Of a DNA stretch of 64,000 nucleotides, positions 10,645-23,400 are shown piece after piece. The notes beneath the pieces were generated by a model. The model did not search any database, was not told the origin of the DNA, and worked only from the letters and a program-made list of their open reading frames with translations. Both the position numbers and the translations under genes were made by a program. The DNA comes from Bathymodiolus brooksi (taxonomy: Eukaryota; Mollusca; Bivalvia; Mytilida; Modiolidae), in the NCBI GenBank assembly GCA_963680875.1, contig OY804579.1, positions 25,529,804 to 25,593,803 of the forward strand. Reading direction: 5' to 3'. Position 1 is the stretch's first letter. Each line of letters opens with the position of its first letter.

Positions 10645-12183
10645 CAGGGGTTTCAAAGTGGGCCGGTACTTTTACCCGCCTGAGATCGTGTATGGTACCG
10701 GCAGAAATTACTGAACCCCCCAAAATTAGCGGTGGTCAAAACCACAAGTACGATGGTCGACAGGCTTGTGGAATATTTTTCATAAAAAATTAATGATCAC
10801 GTCAATTGCTGAATTCTCGCATTCAAATCGAACAACTGCGTCACGACCAAGTTGATGGGATATTCCCTGTTTTAAAAATAACTTTACCTTAGAATCGTAA
10901 ATAGCAGTTTGCGCATGCGGTAAATAGATATGTTTTCGCCCCAATATCTTTTCATCCTTGTGTAAGACTCGGACTGGAACAAAGCTGACATCATTTCAAA
11001 ATAAAAAAAATGACTGATTACAAATTATGTTTAAACACAATTTAGTGTAATCTCCAGTAATATAAGTATGATCATTATGTATTATGAATATATGACTACA
11101 CAATATTTTGTGCGATTTTTTGTATCCATTTAAAACCCAGGGTCGAATCATTCTAGGGCGTACTGTCTTGTTGCTTAACTCCGTCCATATTGTTTAACTT
11201 CCAGTATAAAAAAATAAAAATTTATGGCTAATTTATTTACATATTTTGACCGTGCCCTACCGCGGTTGTTCACAGAAATGAAAGTGTGCTGAAAAACATT
11301 TTTAAAAGGGGGTACGAGGAGATAAGGGATAGAAAATTACTAGAAATTTTGAAAAAGGACCGGACATGGCTCAAATACGAATTACATTGTAATGTCAAAA
11401 CGCCGGCCCCCCTTTTTTCCAAAATAATTTAACTTTTGTGATTCAAATGTTAATAAATGTCTTCCCGCGAATCGTTTTTGTTCGAACATTTTTTTTGCAC
11501 ATAAGTCGTGAAAGTAACTATATATTGTTTTTGTTTAATTATATTTGTATTGATCTATTAAAATTATAAATTTTATTAAAGATTGATGATTGCAAATTAA
11601 ATTTATATGTTTCATCAAGGACGTATTCTATATAGGTCCTTGGTTTCATTAATTATGACACTTATATGTCTTGATCCATGCCAATGATCTTTGATGAGTT
11701 TAATTACTGGTAATAAAGTAAAAAAAACACACAAGCCAAGGTATTGTGAAAAAGAAAAGGACAAAGCCAACAAAAGAATTTTGAGAAGTTTAAGCTTTGA
11801 TAACAATGGCTTGGTCAAGCCTAGCTGCGGAACCATAGCTCTTTATGGTCCTTTTGGGTTTTTTTAAGATATGGCAGACTATCTATGAATAATGTTGGCT
11901 GAAGTCTGTAAACTGAAATATTCAATAAAGAAATTGGGGGGAAAATCCAGGCATTATGCATGGTCTTCACTCTTGGTGAAATCTGAACTCTAAAGTTAAT
12001 GGGATTTTTCTTTCAAAAACACTTAATGTTTTGCAGTCTCTAGAGTACATTTTTTGGTCCACAAAATGCTAGATTTCAGGAGCTTCCGCCCCCTGGACCC
12101 CTTATGGCCCTCAGCCTAATTTTATTAGGTACCTCCTAAAATTTAAGAAGTACCTCCTATTATAAAAAGCTTTGAAACCCCTG
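10645..12183. mobile_element. Non-autonomous hAT-like DNA element
   Basis: Terminal inverted repeats CAGGGGTTTCAAAG (10645-10658) and CTTTGAAACCCCTG (12170-12183) are exact. Flanking ATGTAAT at 10638-10644 and at 12184-12190 is an exact 7-bp duplication, 8 bp with one mismatch. CAGGG-type ends and about 8-bp duplications fit hAT. No transposase is seen; the minus-strand ORF at 11615-11836 has no recognisable motif. It sits in the intron after the GRTFNL exon and splits an AGCTCACC-type repeat. Confidence 0.8.
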
Positions 12184-12850
12184 ATGTAATTCATCAACAA
12201 AAATATGTTTAAACCAAATGATCATGTGAGTATTGTAATCACGTGGTGTCGGTGTTGTCCTCTTTCACGTCGTCATCCGTAAAAGTTTACATTTTAACCT
12301 TCTCTGTAACCACAGGGCTAATTGGAACTAAACTGGGTAGGAATGTTCGTTTGATGGTGTTCTAAAAAGTTTTGGGTTTTATTTTGATGATCGGAATTGC
12401 ATAAATGAAAGAAGTTGTCAAAAAGTGTGTTGTCTGTATTTAAATGTAGAGTTTTTATGTTTCAACCGATCTTGATGGGGTTATTTTCTTTATGTTCCTT
12501 ATTAATTGTTTTTATATAGTATGCTACCAGATTTTGTATGGCTCTTACTGTTTCCAAGATATAAGAGGATGAAAAAAAATCTTTTAGATTCCTGATGAAA
12601 TTACCTGCCTGCATTTTTTTCAAACAGATTTGACCTAGCTCTTGTGATTTCCAATATAAAAGGGGTTGAAGGGAGCCAAAAGGGACCAACACCCAAAATG
12701 ATAACTGTAGTCATTTTTGTTATTTACTATCTTTGAAAAATTCCTGTCTGGAGTATGTCAACAGATTTTTGCAGCTGAGAGAACCAAAAGTCCTATTTTA
12801 ATGGATTAAAAATTAACGAAATTCTAGATATATATAGACTTGATTGAAAA
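12184..12850 (+). repeat. AGCTCACC-type repeat, body right of the hAT-like element
   Basis: Continues with 'aaatgatcatgtgagtattgtaatcacgtggtgtcgg' and 'acattttaaccttctctgtaacca', degraded forms of the family's 5' region, then body text up to the 60-bp minisatellite. Confidence 0.55.
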
Positions 12851-13670
12851 TTGTGTGAATGAACAGGTGAGCGATACAGGCTCAGGTGAGCCTCTAGCTC
12901 TTATTGGTTGTGTGAATGAACAGGTGAGCGATACAGGCTCAAGTGATACTCTAGTTCTTTTTGGGATCACTAGGTGAATGAACAGATGAGCAATACAGGC
13001 TCAGGGGAGACTCTAGTTCTTATTGGTTGTGTGAATGAACAGGTGAGTAACACAGGCTCAGGTGACTCTAGTTCTTATTGGTTGTGTGAATGAACAGGTG
13101 AGCGATACAGGCTCAGGTGAGATTAGTTCTTATTGGGATCACTAGGTGAATGAACAGGTGAGCGATACAGGCTCAGGTGAGATTAGTTCTTATTGGGATC
13201 ACTAGGTGAATGAACAGGTGAGCGATACAGGCTCAGGTGAGATTAGTTCTTATTGGGATCACTAGGTGAATGAACAGGTGAGCCATACAGGCTCAGGTGA
13301 GACTCTAGTTCTTATTAGTTGTGTGAATGAACAGGTGAGCGATACAGGCTCAGGTGAGATTAGTTCTTATTGGGATCACTAGGTGAATGAACAGGTGAGC
13401 CATACAGGCTCAGGTGAGACTCTAGTTCTTATTAGTTGTGTGAATGAACAGGTGAGCGATACAGGCTCAGGTGAGATTAGTTCTTATTGGGATCACTAGG
13501 TGAATGAACAGGTGAGCCATACAGGCTCAGGTGAGACTCTAGTTCTTGTTAGTTGTGTGAATGAACAGGTGAGCGATACAGGCTCAGGTGAGACTCTAGT
13601 TCTTATTAGTTGTGTGAATGAACAGGTGAGCGATACAGGCTCAAGTGAGACTCAAGTTCTTATTGGGATC
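12851..13670 (+). repeat. 60-bp minisatellite made from the 3' end of the AGCTCACC repeat
   Basis: Fourteen tandem copies of a unit of about 60 bp containing GAATGAACAGGTGAGCGATAC, AGGCTCAGGTGAG and TCTAGTTCTTATTG. Lines 13141-13200 and 13201-13260 are identical. Two variants partly alternate (GGGATCACTAG versus GGTTGTGTG spacer). The unit is the family's 3' terminus, so the element end itself has been tandemly amplified. The ORF at 13500-13709 is an artefact. Confidence 0.9.
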
Positions 13671-14663
13671 ACTGGGTTTGTGGCCTGTCTTATTCCTGTC
13701 TCACTTTGACATTATTTTTCAATTTCTGTTTCAGAAATTTCTTTGTTGTTAGAACGTTTTTTCTGCATCTAGTATTCGTTCAGCAAGATCATTTTTCATG
13801 TCGCCCCTGGGTGCTGAAAATCTTAAAAAGATTGTGTCAATTTCGTCCTCCGATGCGAATAGTTTCATTACATCATCTATTATTAGAATCGTCCTGGTCC
13901 GACAGAGCAGGCTGCAGTATTAATTAGATTCTACAAGCAAAATAATTAACTGTGCAAGTATGAAATATATACAAAGTCTTGTTCAAAATGAATACTTATG
14001 CTAGTCGTCGTGTGGCCTAAGTAGTAAAAGAGGTAGTCTACCTGCTGTGAGTTGCTTTTATTTTATCCTAGAGTACCCATTATTCGTACTAATAATAATG
14101 TTCATGTAACAAAAACATTTCAGAATTGTTTTTTATCAAGCCAAATTCACTTTTCATTTATGCAAATATTTGCCTTTTAATCCATAAATAATATGGAATT
14201 CTAATGTATCTTCTGACATCTATGTACGTGTTTGTTTACAAGTGACCCCCTTTTTAGAACAGGTGACGTCATACCCTATTTTCGTACACCTACCAAAATT
14301 AGGCCAAGACTATTGAAATAATATATTTTTAGACCATGTTTATGTTGAGATCGTTTCCAATAAATCAGGTAATCATTTAAAACGTATTTATTTATGCTAA
14401 TTTGTTTTACAGATTGTGTTTGTCATCATGACCATGCATCCCATATCAGTACAAATATTGACATGATATGCTGAAAATTTAATGGTTTTTGTTATTTTTG
14501 TCATTGATTTGTTTCAGTTTAATTTTGATTTCTTTTTTTTTTAACTTTGTTATGCTTATGTGTTTTAATTTTTTCCTTGTTTTTAACTTGTTTTTTTAAA
14601 GCAAACTGGAGGTACAAGTTAATCATTTTATTGAATATAAATAAAGATAGCATGATTTCAGTA
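13671..14663. other. Intron, no firm feature
   Basis: The minus strand of 13739-13925 reads as an uninterrupted acidic stretch (VMKLFASEDEIDTIFLRF, then DLAERILDAEKTF) that looks protein-like, perhaps a transposon scrap, but I cannot name it. GTGACGTCATA occurs near 14261. The remainder is AT-rich. Confidence 0.3.
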
Positions 14664-14884
14664 CTAATCACTCTTGCAGTGGAGGAATACAAATCCATCT
14701 ACTGTCCTGATCACACGTTTTTCAGTACAGTAGATCAAATGAACCCAGTGTCTGCATTGGTCACATTGTACCCATTTCGTGAATATTAAACATGGGCTCT
14801 CTCTGACTTCATTTGGGGTGAATAGTTTGCATACACATCACTTTTCATCATTTCTTATTTGATTTTCGTCCTCCGAATCAGATT
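14664..14884 (-). pseudogene. PHD-finger-like C-terminal scrap, probably from a transposon protein
   Basis: Read on the minus strand, an acidic run (ESDSEDENQ) is followed by CVCKLFTP, then KWVQCDQCRHWVHLIYC and FLHCKSD before a stop. The Cys/His order (CxC, C, CxxC, W-V-H, C, HC) is typical of PHD-like fingers at the C-terminus of some invertebrate DDE transposases. An in-frame TGA sits just before CVC, where a Cys might be expected. I see no catalytic core nearby, so the family is unassigned. Confidence 0.45.
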
Positions 14885-15616
14885 CAGAAGTGTTATTGGT
14901 ATTTGTAAGTTGTTGTCTTTATGTTTCAGATTTTGATTTTTATTGTTAATAACTTTTATTTTAACAGTTATTGAATTTATGGTGCTTTAGAGGATTTTTT
15001 GTTCTTGTGCTGTTCATCTGTGTTGTCCATAACGTCAGTTACTGATTTTTCCCGATTTTGATGCCATTTTCGTAAATCTGTCGTGTGCGTTATAAGGAAC
15101 AAGCAGTTTTTAAACACAATTTATCATTTGTTTGTCCTATTTACACAATAAGTGCACTTGTGATTCGGATGCTGAAGACAACAAAAATGGCATATCAGGA
15201 GGGATATTTGAAGTGCGATGTGTTTGATGGGAAAACGATTGATTTATTTGGGATTAAAGAAAACAGTAGGTTTTAAGATGTTTGATAAATATATAGTCAT
15301 AATACATGCTTGATACGCATTTTCTTCTTTTGAAATACACAGTTACTTTCTTTCTTTTCAAGGCCTTTTGAATTTCGGCGAAAGTGACGTAAAAATGCAT
15401 TTGTGTAGCATGTACGGTGCACGTGAATATTTGTACGAATTTAGGGTAACTGACGATACATGTATATGCAAAACCACTAAGCTGTAAAGAAGACTTGTGC
15501 AGCCTGAAAAGTAGTAAAATCTTGGAGAATTTTTCAGGGTTGAATATTTTGCCTTTATGGGTAGATTATAATTACAATTTTTAAAAATTATTATTATTTT
15601 TTTTTTTAATTTCAAG
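14885..15616. other. Intron, no recognisable feature
   Basis: The plus-strand ORF at 15085-15276 has no recognised motif and no convincing splice context. The segment ends in a T-rich tract and TTTCAAG, the acceptor of the exon at 15617. Confidence 0.45.
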
Positions 15617-15819
15617 GAACTATGGCTAGTACAGAACAAACATACAAATACCATATGCAAGTTCAAGAGGATAACTCGGATAAACCAAAAGATGTCAAAG
15701 GAAAAACTAATCTATTTAAAAACTCTGAACCAATCTCTCCTACAACCAAAACAGCTCAAGAAATAAGGACTGAATTATCAAATGAAGTTAGTCCAACACC
15801 TAAAACAGCACCAGAACAG
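15617..15819 (+). CDS. PDXDC1: PDXDC1 homologue, C-terminal tail exon
   Basis: Preceded by a long T tract ending TTTCAAG and followed by CAG|GTAAAT, 203 bases. It completes the split Gly codon and reads TMASTEQTYKYHMQVQ, which parallels human SLESTEPIYVYKAQ directly after GRTFNL. The rest is hydrophilic and low in complexity (SPTTKTAQE, SPTPKTAPEQ), as expected of the poorly conserved disordered tail. It ends in phase 0. The ATG at 15622 is internal and not a start. Confidence 0.9.
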
Positions 15820-15915
15820 GTAAATCATGTGTCTTTGTAATCATTTAAATCTTATTTCTTTGTGAGCCAGTAAAGCATGATTCGTCTTTGTAAATGGGAA
15901 AATCATGTTGTTTTT

Positions 15916-16260
15916 AGCGCACCTGACCCAAAGGATCATGTCAGATAATGCCATCACTTGGCATATGTTGTCGTCGAAGACGTCTTTTTCCGTAAATTTC
16001 TACATTTTAATCTTATTCTCTTGGTAGGAATGTTCATTGGATGATCCTGTAAAAAGCTTGTTTGTTTTGTTGGTCGGAAATACATAAAAGAAATAAGAGG
16101 CCCAAAGGTGTCAAAAAGATTTGGTTTTTTTCTGTACGTTCCATATACAATTCTTTTTATTTAAAATGCCAACATATTTGGTCCAAGAGGACCAACACCC
16201 AAAATTTTCAATTTTTAAGTCTTTTTTTTATGAGTTTTTTTCGTTAGATTCCTTATGAAA
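15916..16260 (+). repeat. AGCTCACC-type repeat, partial
   Basis: Starts TTTTTAGCGCACCTGACCCA with 'gccatcacttggc' and a degraded 'gttgtcgtcgaagacgtc', then body phrases. No 3' terminus seen. Confidence 0.65.
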
Positions 16261-16849
16261 TTTCCTTGAATTGATAATTTCGACTTCTGAATAAGACAAG
16301 CTACACAAGCCTTTTCCTGCAAAATTGTTTTCCACTGCTGAAGTAAATTGTCGATTTATCAATATACATTCGTGTCTTGACAGTATTTTAAATGTATTTC
16401 AAAATAAGATATATAGAATATAAACCATATCCTTAAATGCTACTACAGCAGCGATAAATACCTATAAACATTTATTTGACCCACATTTCGCATTTTTGGA
16501 ACTACTTCTCTTATAATGTGGTCAAAGGGAGGTAATTTTTTAATTTACAAAGCGTAAACAATATTGACACAGTAGAAAGGGGTGAGAAAAAGAGTCAAAC
16601 AATGTTAAAGGTGCAAGATCGTAAAATCTGAAATATGCTCATATTCTCATTTATCAGGACTTTCTGGTATATGATCATGTCTTTTACAAGTAAACAACAT
16701 CTGGGGATCTATAGACAAACTTTTGAGTGAGAAATATCAAAAGATTACAGTCTCCGACTTAAAAGGGAATTTAATTACATATACGTTATAGTATGTATTT
16801 ATTTTGATTTCTGTGGTATTATCATTAGTATATGTTTTACCTGTTGTAG
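16261..16849. other. Intron, no recognisable feature
   Basis: AT-rich sequence without a supported repeat or coding region. It ends in ACCTGTTGTAG, the acceptor of the exon at 16850. Confidence 0.5.
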
Positions 16850-16948
16850 ATGGAGATACCTAAAGAAATTCCTGGATCACCTAAAAGTTCAGAAAACCCT
16901 GAATCTTCCAGAAATACAGAAGCTCCTGGATCTCCTACAGTCAAGTAA
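16850..16948 (+). CDS. PDXDC1: PDXDC1 homologue, penultimate or last exon
   Basis: Opens after TTGTAG in phase 0 and encodes a Pro/Ser-rich tail (MEIPKEIPGSPKSSENPESS, then APGSPTVK) before TAA at 16946-16948. Two readings are possible. If TAA is the stop, this is the last exon. If GTAATT at 16945 is used as a donor, the exon ends at 16944 and joins the acceptor at 31299 in frame, adding a short tail. No AATAAA or ATTAAA lies between 16948 and the satellite at 17416, which favours the second reading. Human PDXDC1 also has a low-complexity C-terminal tail. Confidence 0.75.
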   Translation: MEIPKEIPGSPKSSENPESSRNTEAPGSPTVK

Positions 16949-17040
16949 TTTTTTGACTGCTTTTGTTTTAACAGTTTTTGAATTTGAAATGATTGTATAC
17001 TGATTTATAAAATCTGTGCTGTGTTCAGTTGAAGGTTCTC

Positions 17041-17390
17041 ATGGCTCAAACCCACAGAGCTGCTCTTCAGTTTATTCAGGTCAGTGTGAAGTTTCAAGTA
17101 CTGAGTTCCTGAATGCAGCTGAAATAACAATGTTTGGTTCATCTGTACACCTATTGGTTTTTGTATGGGATTAATATTTTATTTATGTTATTTGTATTTA
17201 TTTACGTATGGTGGTGTCCAACACTATTTCCATATCAGATGATGTTAGTGTCGCTTAACAGTAACACGACAGGTGTCGCTAGTGAAGCAGGAACTGCTTA
17301 CCCTTCTTTGGAGTGTGTGTTGCTCACTCTCTAGTTTTTCGTGTAGTATTTTGTAGGTCATTGTTTGTCTTCTTGTCCTTTTTTTACAAC
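17041..17390 (+). repeat. Dispersed repeat of mussel type
   Basis: Phrases such as 'tggttcatctgtacacctattggtttttgtatggg', 'gtgtcgcttaacagtaacacgacaggtgtcgctagtgaagcagga' and 'gtgttgctcactctctagttttt' are, from memory, very common in Mytilus genomic sequence. It directly precedes the satellite. The ORF at 17134-17334 lies inside it. Confidence 0.5.
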
Positions 17391-17415
17391 GTCAACAAAA
17401 TTGTGATTGTGGCAC

Positions 17416-20400
17416 TGTCGTTGTTATCCTTCTATAGACAGAATGATTTCTGTGTGATAACTTAAGTTGTAGTTGACGGATCCTTCTGTCGTTGTTATCC
17501 TTCTATAGACAGAAAGATTTCTGTGAGATAACTTAAGTTGTAGTTGACGGATCCTTCTGTCGTTGTTATCCTTCTATAGACAGAAAGATTTCTGTGTGAT
17601 AACTTAAGTTGTAGTTGACGGATCCTTCTGTCGTTGTAATCCTTCTATAGACAGAATGATTTCTGTGAGATAACTTAAGTTATAGTTGACGGATCCTTCT
17701 GTCGTTGTTATCTGTCTATAGACAGAATGATTTCTGTGTGATAACTTAAGTTGTAGTTGACGAATCCTTCTGTCGTTGTTATCCTTCTATAGACAGAATG
17801 ATTTCTGTGTGATAAATTAAGTTGTAGTTGACGGATCCTTCTGTCATTGTTATCTGTCTATAGACAGAATGATTTCTGTGTGATAACTTAAGTTGTAGTT
17901 GACGGATCCTTCTGTCGTTGTAATCCTTCTATAGACAGAATGATTTCTGTGTGATAACTTAAGTTGTAGTTGACGGATCCTTCTGTCGTTGTTATCTGTC
18001 TATAGACAGAATGATTTCTGTGTGATAACTTAAGTTGTAGTTGACGGATCCTTCTGTCGTTGTAATCCTTCTATAGACAGAAAGATTTCTGTGAGATAAC
18101 TTAAGTTATAGTTGACGGATCCTTCTGTCGTTGTTATCTGTCTATAGACAGAATGATTTCTGTGTGATAACTTAAGTTGTAGTTGACAGATCCTTCTGTC
18201 GTTGTTATCCTTCTATAGACAGAATGATTTCTGTGAGATAACTTAAGTTGTAGTTGACGGGTCCTTCTGTCGTTGTTATCTGTCTATAGACAGAATGATT
18301 TCTGTGTGATAACTTAAGTTGTAGTTGACAGATCCTTCTGTCGTTGTTATCCTTCTATAGACAGAATGATTTCTGTGAGATAACTTAAGTTGTAGTTGAC
18401 GGATCCTTCTGTCGTTGTTATCTGTCTATAGACAGAATGATTTCTGTGTGATAACTTAAGTTGTAGTTGACAGATCCTTCTGTCGTTGTTATCCTTCTAT
18501 AGACAGAATGATTTCTGTGAGATAACTTAAGTTGTAGTTGACGGATCCTTCTGTCGTTGTAATCCTTCTATAGACAGAATGATTTCTGTGAGATAACTTA
18601 AGTTGTAGTTGATGGATCCTTCTGTCGTTGTTATCTGTCTATAGACAGAATTATTTCTGTGAGATAACTTAAGTTGTAGTTGACGGATCCTTCTGTCGTT
18701 GTTATCCTTCTATAGACAGAATGATTTCTGTGTGATAACTTAAGTTGTAGTTGACGGATCCTTCTGTCGTTGTTATCCTTCTATAGACAGAATGATTTCT
18801 GTGTGATAACTTAAGTTGTAGTTGACGGATCCTTCTGTCATTGTTATCTGTCTATAGACAGAATGATTTCTGTGAGATAACTTAAGTTATAGTTGACGGA
18901 TCCTTCTGTCGTTGTTATCTGTCTATAGACAGAATGATTTCTGTGTGATAACTTAAGTTATAGTTGACGGATCCTTCTGTCGTTGTTATCCTTCTATAGA
19001 CAGAATGATTTCTGTGAGATAACTTAAGTTGTAGTTGACGGATCCTTCTGTCGTTGTTATCTGTCTATAGACAGAATGATTTCTGTGTGATAACTTAAGT
19101 TGTAGTTGACAGATCCTTCTGTCGTTGTTATCCTTCTATAGACAGAATGATTTCTGTGAGATAACTTAAGTTGTAGTTGACGGATCCTTCTGTCGTTGTA
19201 ATCCTTCTATAGACAGAATGATTTCTGTGAGATAACTTAAGTTGTAGTTGATGGATCCTTCTGTCGTTGTTATCTGTCTATAGACAGAATTATTTCTGTG
19301 AGATAACTTAAGTTGTAGTTGACGGATCCTTCTGTCGTTGTTATCCTTCTATAGACAGAATGATTTCTGTGTGATAACTTAAGTTGTAGTTGACGGATCC
19401 TTCTGTCGTTGTTATCCTTCTATAGACAGAATGATTTCTGTGTGATAACTTAAGTTGTAGTTGACGGATCCTTCTGTCATTGTTATCTGTCTATAGACAG
19501 AATGATTTCTGTGAGATAACTTAAGTTATAGTTGACGGATCCTTCTGTCGTTGTTATCTGTCTATAGACAGAATGATTTCTGTGTGATAACTTAAGTTAT
19601 AGTTGACGGATCCTTCTGTCGTTGTAATCCTTCTATAGACAGAATGATTTCTGTGTGATAACTTAAGTTATAGTTGACGGATCCTTCTGTCGTTGTTATC
19701 TGTCTATAGACAGAATGATTTCTGTGAGATAACTTAAGTTGTAGTTGACGGATCCTTCTGTCGTTGTAATCCTTCTATAGACAGAATGATTTCTGTGTGA
19801 TAACTTAAGTTGTAGTTGACGGATCCTTCTGTCATTGTTATCTGTCTATAGACAGAATGATTTCTGTGAGATAACTTAAGTTATAGTTGACGGATCCTTC
19901 TGTCATTGTTATCTGTCTATAGACAGAATGATTTCTGTGTGATAACTTAAGTTGTAGTTGACGGATCCTTCTGTCGTTGTTATCCTTCTATAGACAGAAT
20001 GATTTCTGTGTGATAACTTAAGTTGTAGTTGACGGATCCTTCTGTCGTTGTTATCCTTCTATAGACAGAATGATTTCTGTGAGATAACTTAAGTTGTAGT
20101 TGACAGATCCTTCTGTCGTTGTTATCTGTCTATAGACAGAATGATTTCTGTGTGATAACTTAAGTTGTAGTTGACGGATCCTTCTGTCGTTGTTATCCTT
20201 CTATAGACAGAATGATTTCTGTGTGATAACTTAAGTTGTAGTTGACGGATCCTTCTGTCGTTGTTATCCTTCTATAGACAGAATGATTTCTGTGAGATAA
20301 CTTAAGTTGTAGTTGACAGATCCTTCTGTCGTTGTTATCTGTCTATAGACAGAATGATTTCTGTGTGATAACTTAAGTTATAGTTGACGGATCCTTCTGT

Positions 20401-23400
20401 CGTTGTAATCCTTCTATAGACAGAATGATTTCTGTGTGATAACTTAAGTTATAGTTGACGGATCCTTCTGTCGTTGTTATCTGTCTATAGACAGAATGAT
20501 TTCTGTGAGATAACTTAAGTTGTAGTTGACGGATCCTTCTGTCGTTGTTATCCTTCTATAGACAGAATGATTTCTGTGAGATAACTTAAGTTGTAGTTGA
20601 CAGATCCTTCTGTCGTTGTTATCTGTCTATAGACAGAATGATTTCTGTGTGATAACTTAAGTTATAGTTGACGGATCCTTCTGTCGTTGTAATCCTTCTA
20701 TAGACAGAATGATTTCTGTGTGATAACTTAAGTTATAGTTGACGGATCCTTCTGTCGTTGTTATCTGTCTATAGACAGAATGATTTCTGTGAGATAACTT
20801 AAGTTGTAGTTGACGGATCCTTCTGTCGTTGTAATCCTTCTATAGACAGAATGATTTCTGTGTGATAACTTAAGTTGTAGTTGACGGATCCTTCTGTCGT
20901 TGTAATCCTTCTATAGACAGAAAGATTTCTGTGTGATAACTTAAGTTATAGTTGACGGATCCTTCTGTCGTTGTAATCCTTCTATAGACAGAATGATTTC
21001 TGTGTGATAACTTAAGTTGTAGTTGACGGATCCTTCTGTCATTGTAATCCTTCTATAGACAGAAAGATTTCTGTGTGATAACTTAAGTTATAGTTGACAG
21101 ATCCTTCTGTTGTTGTTATCCTTCTATAGACAGAATGATTTCTGTGAGATAACTTAAGTTGTAGTTGACGGATCCTTCTGTCGTTGTAATCCTTCTATAG
21201 ACAGAATGATTTCTGTGTGATAGCTTAAGTTGTAGTTGACGGATCCTTCTGTCGTTGTAATCCTTCTATAGACAGAATGATTTCTGTGTGATAACTTAAG
21301 TTGTAGTTGACAGATCCTTCTGTCGTTGTTATCTGTCTATAGACAGAATGATTTCTGTGTGATAACTTAAGTTGTAGTTGACAGATCCTTCTGTCGTTGT
21401 AATCCTTCTATAGACAGAAAGATTTCTGTGTGATAACTTAAGTTGTAGTTGACGGATCCTTCTGTCGTTGTAATCCTTCTATAGACAGAATGATTTCTGT
21501 GTGATAACTTAAGTTGTAGTTGACGGATCCTTCTGTCGTTGTAATCCTTCTATAGACAGAATGATTTCTGTGAGATAACTTAAGTTATAGTTGACGGATC
21601 CTTCTGTCGTTGTTATCTGTCTATAGACAGAATGATTTCTGTGTGATAACTTAAGTTGTAGTTGACGGATCCTTCTGTCGTTGTTATCTGTCTATAGACA
21701 GAATGATTTCTGTGTGATAACTTAAGTTGTAGTTGACGGATCCTTCTGTCGTTGTAATCCTTCTATAGACAGAAAGATTTCTGTGTGATAACTTAAGTTG
21801 TAGTTGACGGATCCTTCTGCCATTGTTATCCTTCTATAGACAGAATGATTTCTGTGTGATAACTTAAGTTGTAGTTGACGGATCCTTCTGTCGTTGTAAT
21901 CCTTCTATAGACAGAAAGATTTCTGTGTGATAACTTAAGTTGTAGTTGACAGATCCTTCTGTCGTTGTAATCCTTCTATAGACAGAAAGATTTCTGTGTG
22001 ATAACTTAAGTTATAGTTGGCAGATCCTTCTGTCGTTGTTATCCTTCTATAGACAGAATGATTTCTGTGTGATAACTTAAGTTATAGTTGACGGATCCTT
22101 CTGTCATTGTAATCCTTCTATAGACAGAATGATTTCTGTGTGATAACTTAAGTTGTAGTTGACGGATCCTTCTGTCGTTGTAATCCTTCTATAGACAGAA
22201 TGATTTCTGTGTGATAACTTAAGTTGTAGTTGATGGATCCTTCTGTCGTTGTAATCCTTCTATAGACAGAATGATTTCTGTGAGATAACTTAAGTTGTAG
22301 TTGACGGATCCTTCTGTCGTTGTAATTCTTCTATAGACAGAATGATTTCTGTGTGATAACTTAAGTTGTAGTTGACGGATCCTTCTGTCGTTGTAATCCT
22401 TCTATAGACAGAATGATTTCTGTGTGATAACTTAAGTTGTAGTTGACAGATCCTTCTGTCGTTGTAATCCTTCTATAGACAGAATGATTTCTGTGTGATA
22501 ACTTAAGTTGTAGTTGACGGATCCTTCTGTCGTTGTTATCCTTCTATAGACAGAATGATTTCTGTGTGATAACTTAAGTTATAGTTGACAGATCCTTCTG
22601 TCGTTGTAATCCTTCTATAGGCAGAATGATTTCTGTGTGATAACTTAAGTTGTAGTTGACAGATCCTTCTGTCGTTGTTATCTGTCTATAGACAGAATGA
22701 TTTCTGTGTGATAACTTAAGTTATAGTTGACGGATCCTTCTGTCGTTGTAATCCTTCTATAGACAGAATGATTTCTGTGTGATAACTTAAGTTATAGTTG
22801 ACGGATCCTTCTGTCGTTGTTATCTGTCTATAGACAGAATGATTTCTGTGAGATAACTTAAGTTGTAGTTGACGGATCCTTCTGTCGTTGTAATCCTTCT
22901 ATAGACAGAATGATTTCTGTGTGATAACTTAAGTTGTAGTTGACGGATCCTTCTGTCATTGTTATCTGTCTATAGACAGAATGATTTCTGTGAGATAACT
23001 TAAGTTATAGTTGACGGATCCTTCTGTCATTGTTATCTGTCTATAGACAGAATGATTTCTGTGTGATAACTTAAGTTGTAGTTGACGGATCCTTCTGTCG
23101 TTGTTATCCTTCTATAGACAGAATGATTTCTGTGTGATAACTTAAGTTGTAGTTGACGGATCCTTCTGTCGTTGTTATCCTTCTATAGACAGAATGATTT
23201 CTGTGAGATAACTTAAGTTGTAGTTGACAGATCCTTCTGTCGTTGTTATCTGTCTATAGACAGAATGATTTCTGTGTGATAACTTAAGTTGTAGTTGACG
23301 GATCCTTCTGTCGTTGTTATCCTTCTATAGACAGAATGATTTCTGTGTGATAACTTAAGTTGTAGTTGACGGATCCTTCTGTCGTTGTTATCCTTCTATA

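Noticed and set aside
13500..13709. ORF with ETLVLVSCVNEQVSDTGSG repeats
   Set aside because: Translation of the 60-bp minisatellite.
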